This document shows positions 5,848 to 9,348 of a stretch of DNA of 9,348 nucleotides, piece by piece. Position 1 is the stretch's first letter, and each line of letters begins with the position of its first letter. Both the position numbers and the translations under genes were made by a program. Source of the DNA: a bacterium (GTDB lineage Bacteria > Desulfobacterota > DSWW01). The stretch lies in contig JAUWSZ010000048.1 in the NCBI GenBank assembly GCA_030609865.1, positions 1-9,348 of the forward strand, in the 5' to 3' direction. Below the pieces are notes generated by a model, which had not been told where the DNA came from, searched no databases, and was given only the letters and a program-made list of their open reading frames with translations.

Positions 5848-8184
5848 CTATTCTCGGACAGCCTCCTGGGGCCTTCCCTGATGGGTGCCGGTCTGAGTCT
5901 GCCGGTAAGGGCGACCTGCCCTGTATCCCTGCAATTGTCTTCCGAGTTCCCGTACCCGTTCCTCGGGACCGACTGACTCAGCAAGTGAGATGGCCTCCTC
6001 CAAGGTTGCGACCGCCTCGGGAAATCGACCTGCCTCTGCATAGGCCGCCGCCAGGGTGTCGAGGAGGTTGACCTCCTTCTTTCCCCAGAGGTGGCAGGCC
6101 CTCTCGGCCAGCTCGACCGCCTCCGTTCCGTCGCGTAGCCCCGGATCCGGATGCGTCGCCCGAATCCACGCGAGATTGTTGTAGGGGCTCGGGTCATCCC
6201 GGTCCAACCGAATCGCCTCACGATAGTGCTCGATAGCCTCTTCGTGAGCGCCTTTCTGGCCCAGGACCATGGCCAGGTTTCGGTGCGCTGCCGGGTGCTC
6301 GGCATCCAGAGACAGGGCCCTGCGAAAATGGGCGATGGCCTCGTCCAGGCGTCCCCTTCGAGCCAGGAGGAAGCCCAGGTTGTCGTGCGCTCTTACGTAT
6401 TCCGGGTCGAGCCGCAGGGCTTCGCGATACTCGGCGATGGCTTCGTCGTCTTCGCCTTGCCGGGCCAGCACGAAGCCCAGGTTATTGTGCAATTTGGCGT
6501 GCTTGGGACTGAGCCGCACCGCTTCCCGACAATGCACCAGGGCTTCCTCCATGTTCCCCTGCTCCATCAAGGCAACCCCGAGCCTGCTGTGTGCGTTCGG
6601 GGCCTCGGGATCGAGCTGCAGGGCTTCGCGATAGCTGGCAACGGCCTCATCCGTTCTGCCTTGCAGGGCCAGTGCAAAACCCAGCTTGGTGTGTGCCAGA
6701 ACGAATTGCGGGTTGACCCGAAGGGCCTCGTGATAGTGTCTGATCGCTTCGTCCAGTCTTCCCTGTTCCACCAGGACGTTGCCCAGATTGCTGTGGGCAA
6801 GGTAATACCCCGGACTGATTCGCAGAGCTTCCCGGTAGTGCACGGCCGCTTCGTCCACTCTTCCTTCCTTCTCGAGGGCATACCCGAGATTGTTGTGGGC
6901 CAGCTTGTTGCCCTTCGTCACCCTCAGGGCGCGTTCGAAAAGGGTGATCCCGTCCCGCCAGTGGTCCACCTGAAACCACGCAGTCACCATACAGCCAATC
7001 GTCACCAGTGCCGCGCAACCGGCGAGCCAAACCTGCCTGCGCCGCCAGCCCGCCGTAAGGTCGGCTACGCCCCAGACCGCGATCACAAAGATGCCGATCA
7101 GGGGCACGTACGTGTAACGGTCCGCCATGGACTGGTTGCCCACCTGGACCAGTCCGATCACCGGTGCCAGGGTTCCCAGGTACCAGAACCAGCCCGTGCT
7201 CAAGTATCCCCGGTTCCGACCTGCCCGAACGATCAAGACACTGATGCCCACGAGTGCCACCCCGGCCCCCACCCAGTGCGCCGTTGGCAACAGTTCACGA
7301 TAGGGATAAAAGGCTGCCAATCCGCTGGGCCAGACCATCTTCCCCAAGTAAGCCACATAGCTGACCAGGGCATTGGCAACACGCATACCGAACGGCACCT
7401 CATGGGTGAGGAGCGTCGAGCCGCCACGCTGTTGTGTTATGAAAGTTGCCACGCTGGATGCAACGACCAGAACGAAGAGCGGGACCTTCTCGACAACCAG
7501 TCGCAGCACGCCTGTCTCCCGGGCATTGTGTTCCTCGTAGGCCGGGTTTCTGCTTTCCTCGGCTCTCATCCTCCGGCCGAACCGAAGCCGCCTTAAGGGC
7601 CAATAATCCAGAAGGAGTAGCACGAACGGCAGGGTCACCATCATCGGCTTGGCCATCAAGCCCAGCGCCAGGAATGCAAAGACCGGCCCGTAACGGGCCC
7701 GGCACGGGCGGGCGACATACCGCCCATAGGCCCACAAGGTCAGCATGAAGAACAGGGTGCTCAACACGTCCTTCCGCTCTGCCACCCATGCTACCGACTC
7801 CACATGGAGAGGGTGGAGCGCAAAAAGGGCCGCCACCATCGCACTCCTCCAAGCGGCCCCGGTCATGCTCTTCAGGACCAGGTACAGCAGCAGGCTGTTC
7901 ATGATATGCAACAGTACGTTTACGAGGTGATGGTACCCGGCGTTCAGGCCAAATAGCTCGCAGTCCAGCATGTGCGAAAGCCACGTCAGGGGGTGCCAGT
8001 TGCTCGACCACACGGCCGTGAAGGCCCATCCAACACTCTCCCGGGTCAGGCCATTTCGTACATGGGGGTTCTCATAAACGTAGTGGTCGTCATCAAAATT
8101 CACGAAGTCATATTGTGCCGTCTGCCCATAGACGGCGAGTGTGGCCACGACAAGAAAAAGACACACGGCAAGGTCACGCCGCAT
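5848..8184 (-). CDS. TMTC-like membrane glycosyltransferase with C-terminal TPR array
   Basis: This 778-residue protein has a multi-pass membrane domain (about 1-405) followed by seven 34-residue TPRs (about 428-665) and a cap like the one in the upstream gene. The membrane part carries hallmarks of GT-C enzymes of the eukaryotic TMTC1-4 type: an acidic cluster FDDDHYVYENP near residue 30 just after the first membrane segment (the usual place of the catalytic Asp), WHPLTWLSHMLDCELFG (63-79), HPLHVESVAWVAERKDVLS (124-142), LLDYWPL (191-197) and SMADRYTYVPLIG (352-364). TMTC proteins are known in animals as dolichyl-phosphate-mannose:protein O-mannosyltransferases. By analogy this one would move a sugar from a polyprenyl phosphate to a protein on the outer face of the inner membrane; sugar and acceptor are unknown. 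I chose the ATG at 8184 because AAAGGAG lies seven bases upstream. An in-frame GTG at 8220 adds 12 residues but has no ribosome binding site. The stop is TAG. The gene sits between a tandem paralogue and a GT39 gene. Confidence 0.9.
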   Translation of the reverse strand: MRRDLAVCLFLVVATLAVYGQTAQYDFVNFDDDHYVYENPHVRNGLTRESVGWAFTAVWSSNWHPLTWLSHMLDCELFGLNAGYHHLVNVLLHIMNSLLLYLVLKSMTGAAWRSAMVAALFALHPLHVESVAWVAERKDVLSTLFFMLTLWAYGRYVARPCRARYGPVFAFLALGLMAKPMMVTLPFVLLLLDYWPLRRLRFGRRMRAEESRNPAYEEHNARETGVLRLVVEKVPLFVLVVASSVATFITQQRGGSTLLTHEVPFGMRVANALVSYVAYLGKMVWPSGLAAFYPYRELLPTAHWVGAGVALVGISVLIVRAGRNRGYLSTGWFWYLGTLAPVIGLVQVGNQSMADRYTYVPLIGIFVIAVWGVADLTAGWRRRQVWLAGCAALVTIGCMVTAWFQVDHWRDGITLFERALRVTKGNKLAHNNLGYALEKEGRVDEAAVHYREALRISPGYYLAHSNLGNVLVEQGRLDEAIRHYHEALRVNPQFVLAHTKLGFALALQGRTDEAVASYREALQLDPEAPNAHSRLGVALMEQGNMEEALVHCREAVRLSPKHAKLHNNLGFVLARQGEDDEAIAEYREALRLDPEYVRAHDNLGFLLARRGRLDEAIAHFRRALSLDAEHPAAHRNLAMVLGQKGAHEEAIEHYREAIRLDRDDPSPYNNLAWIRATHPDPGLRDGTEAVELAERACHLWGKKEVNLLDTLAAAYAEAGRFPEAVATLEEAISLAESVGPEERVRELGRQLQGYRAGRPYRQTQTGTHQGRPQEAVRE
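6190..6903 (-). repeat. 102-bp periodic array coding seven TPRs (TMTC-like gene)
   Basis: Seven 34-residue units, residues 428-665 of the TMTC-like protein, each with pattern AHxNLGxxLxxxGRxDEAxxHYREALRxxP. The last unit and the cap after it are the part most like the upstream paralogue. Confidence 0.85.
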
Positions 8185-8191
8185 TCCCAGG

Positions 8192-8198
8192 CTCCTTT
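8192..8198 (-). promoter_or_regulatory. Ribosome binding site that fixes the TMTC-like gene start
   Basis: AAAGGAG lies seven bases before ATG 8184. It decides this start over the in-frame GTG at 8220, which has no purine-rich site in front. Confidence 0.8.
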
Positions 8199-8235
8199 GT
8201 ATTGGGACCGACCCCTTCACTCCGGATCGTTTGCC

Positions 8236-9348
8236 TCATCCACCCGTCTCCGGCTCGCCAGGCGTGTCTGATTCCTTGACCTCACGGTAAGGAAGTCCTG
8301 CCTTGTAGCCCTGCAATCGTCTCTCGAGTTCAAGTACCCTTTCCTCCGTGCCGACCGGGGGGCCGAGCGAGAGGGCCTCCTCCAACGTCGCGACAGCCTC
8401 CGGAAATCGGCCCGCCTCTGCATAGGCAGCCGCCAGGGTGTCGAGAAGGTTGGGCTCCTTGTGTCCCCAAAGGGCACAGGCCCTTTCGGCCAGCCGTACC
8501 GCCTCTGCGCCGTTGCGGAGTTCCGGGTCCGGATGGGTTGCCCGGATCCATGCCAGGTTGTTGTAGAAGCTCGGGTCGTCGGGACTCAACCTAATCGCCT
8601 CGAGGTAGTGCCCGATGGCCTCTTCGTGTTTCCCTTGATCGGCCAGGACGAGGGCCAGGCTTCTGTGCGCTTCCGGATACTCGGAATCGCCGGCCAGGGC
8701 GTTGCGAAAATGTGCGATCGCCTCGGCCGGCTTGCCTTGCCGTACCGACAGGGCACCCAGCTCATAGTATGCCTTGGCGTACGTCGGGTCGATTCTGACG
8801 GCTTCCCGGTAGTGGTCGATCGCTTCCTCAAGCCTGCCATGCCCGGCCAGTAGAACGCCCAGGTTGTAATGACCGTCAGCGTAGTAGGGGTCGATCCGCA
8901 GCGCCTCGCGGACGTGGCCGAACGCCTCGTCCCGTCTGCCCTGCCGGGCAAGCGCAAGGCCGAGGTTGTTGTGGGCCTTGGCGAATTCGGGATCGATCCG
9001 GAGGGACTCCAGATAGTGAGCCATCGCCTCGTCTTGTCTTCCTTCCTTAATCAGCGCATTTCCGAGATTGCTGTGCGTGGCGGCCTGTTCGGGGTCGATT
9101 CGCAATGCTTCCTCGTAATGCTCGATCGCTTTCTGCGTCTCCCCTCGTGCCATCCACTCGTTTCCGAGGTTGTTGTGGGCCTTGGCAGACGCCGGGTTGA
9201 TTCGGAGCGCCTCCTCATAATGTCTCATCCCCTCCTCGCGCTTCCCTTTCTCGACCAGGGCATTTCCCAGATTGCCGTGCGCCGTGTCCAGGGCGGGGTC
9301 GATTCGCAATGCTTCCCAATAATGCGGGATGGCCTCCTCCGTCCTTCC
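8236..9348 (-). CDS. TPR-repeat protein, 5'-truncated by window edge; probable C-terminal half of a TMTC-like glycosyltransferase
   Basis: The reading frame is open to the right edge, giving 370 visible residues and a TGA stop at 8236-8238. The first possible start, at 9309, is a TTG inside a repeat (reads ALRIDPAL), so the real start lies outside. The visible protein begins in the middle of a tetratricopeptide repeat, followed by seven full 34-residue TPRs (residues about 21-258) with the usual pattern AxAHxNLGxALxxxGRxxEA and xxxYxEALRIDP. After these comes a capping segment (NNLAWIRATHPDPEL, then LLDTLAAAYAEAGRFPEAV) and a short polar tail. TPR arrays bind peptides or partner proteins. No membrane segment is visible. 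The C-terminal ~132 residues align without gaps to the next gene's C-terminus at roughly three quarters identity. I therefore infer that the missing N-terminus is also a multi-pass glycosyltransferase domain; a soluble TPR protein remains possible. The next gene starts 51 bases after the stop. Confidence 0.9.
   Translation of the reverse strand, partial: GRTEEAIPHYWEALRIDPALDTAHGNLGNALVEKGKREEGMRHYEEALRINPASAKAHNNLGNEWMARGETQKAIEHYEEALRIDPEQAATHSNLGNALIKEGRQDEAMAHYLESLRIDPEFAKAHNNLGLALARQGRRDEAFGHVREALRIDPYYADGHYNLGVLLAGHGRLEEAIDHYREAVRIDPTYAKAYYELGALSVRQGKPAEAIAHFRNALAGDSEYPEAHRSLALVLADQGKHEEAIGHYLEAIRLSPDDPSFYNNLAWIRATHPDPELRNGAEAVRLAERACALWGHKEPNLLDTLAAAYAEAGRFPEAVATLEEALSLGPPVGTEERVLELERRLQGYKAGLPYREVKESDTPGEPETGG
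8575..9288 (-). repeat. 102-bp periodic array coding seven TPRs (upstream paralogue)
   Basis: Seven consecutive 34-residue units give a 102-base period in the DNA, for example recurring EALRIDP codons and the AHNNLG helix start. Units are diverged in sequence, so this is an old protein repeat, not a fresh DNA expansion. The array continues past the right edge. Confidence 0.85.

Noticed and set aside
6151..7596. Long plus-strand open frame (481 codons) opposite the TMTC-like gene
   Set aside because: It is antisense to a well-supported gene. Its length follows from the periodic, GC-rich TPR codons read backwards; the product has no recognisable domain or membrane pattern and no ribosome binding site was seen.
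8575..9288. CRISPR-like or satellite array because of regular 102-base spacing
   Set aside because: The period is an exact multiple of three and encodes 34-residue TPR units in one open frame, with diverged sequence and no spacer-repeat alternation.
9307..9309. Start of the rightmost gene at TTG 9309
   Set aside because: The frame stays open to the window edge and the 13 codons upstream encode the first half of a TPR unit, so this is an internal Leu codon.

Overview
This window is a dense stretch of genes that all read on the minus strand (right to left). It looks like one transcription unit for membrane glycosyltransferases. In transcription order it holds: the 3' part of a TPR-repeat gene cut by the right edge (9348-8236); a TMTC-like membrane glycosyltransferase with a C-terminal TPR array (8184-5848); a GT39/PMT-type glycosyltransferase (5739-4105); a family 2 polyprenyl-phosphate sugar synthase-like enzyme (4066-3287); an unrecognised membrane protein with C-terminal HEAT repeats (3306-1768); and a second GT39-type gene interrupted by one in-frame TAG (1733-174). 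The left end (1-122) is an imperfect palindrome that resembles a dispersed intergenic repeat.

Organism: start sites follow good Shine-Dalgarno sequences, GC content is moderate to high, and the genes are closely packed, so this is a bacterium with a standard code (TAG and TGA both end intact genes here). The TMTC-like/TPR proteins and the terminal repeat starting AGGCTGTT remind me of Desulfobacterota (the former Deltaproteobacteria) and related environmental Gram-negatives. That is a recollection of style, not a database result, and I hold it weakly.

How the parts may work together (inference): the family 2 enzyme would load a sugar from a nucleotide donor onto a polyprenyl phosphate at the cytoplasmic face. 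The GT-C membrane enzymes (TMTC-like and GT39-like) would use that lipid-linked sugar on the outer face of the inner membrane to modify a protein or glycan. TPR and HEAT repeat domains would bind the acceptor or hold enzymes together. The acceptor and the sugar cannot be read from the sequence. No promoter is visible. The transcription unit probably starts beyond the right edge, and no other strong promoter or classic U-tract terminator was recognised.

The two TPR genes are tandem paralogues whose C-terminal ~132 residues align without gaps at roughly three quarters identity, so the cut gene is probably a second TMTC-like protein. Points of most interest are the single nonsense codon in an otherwise undamaged glycosyltransferase, the HEAT-repeat membrane protein translationally overlapped with the family 2 enzyme, and a strong 11-bp stem hairpin in the widest gap of the cluster.
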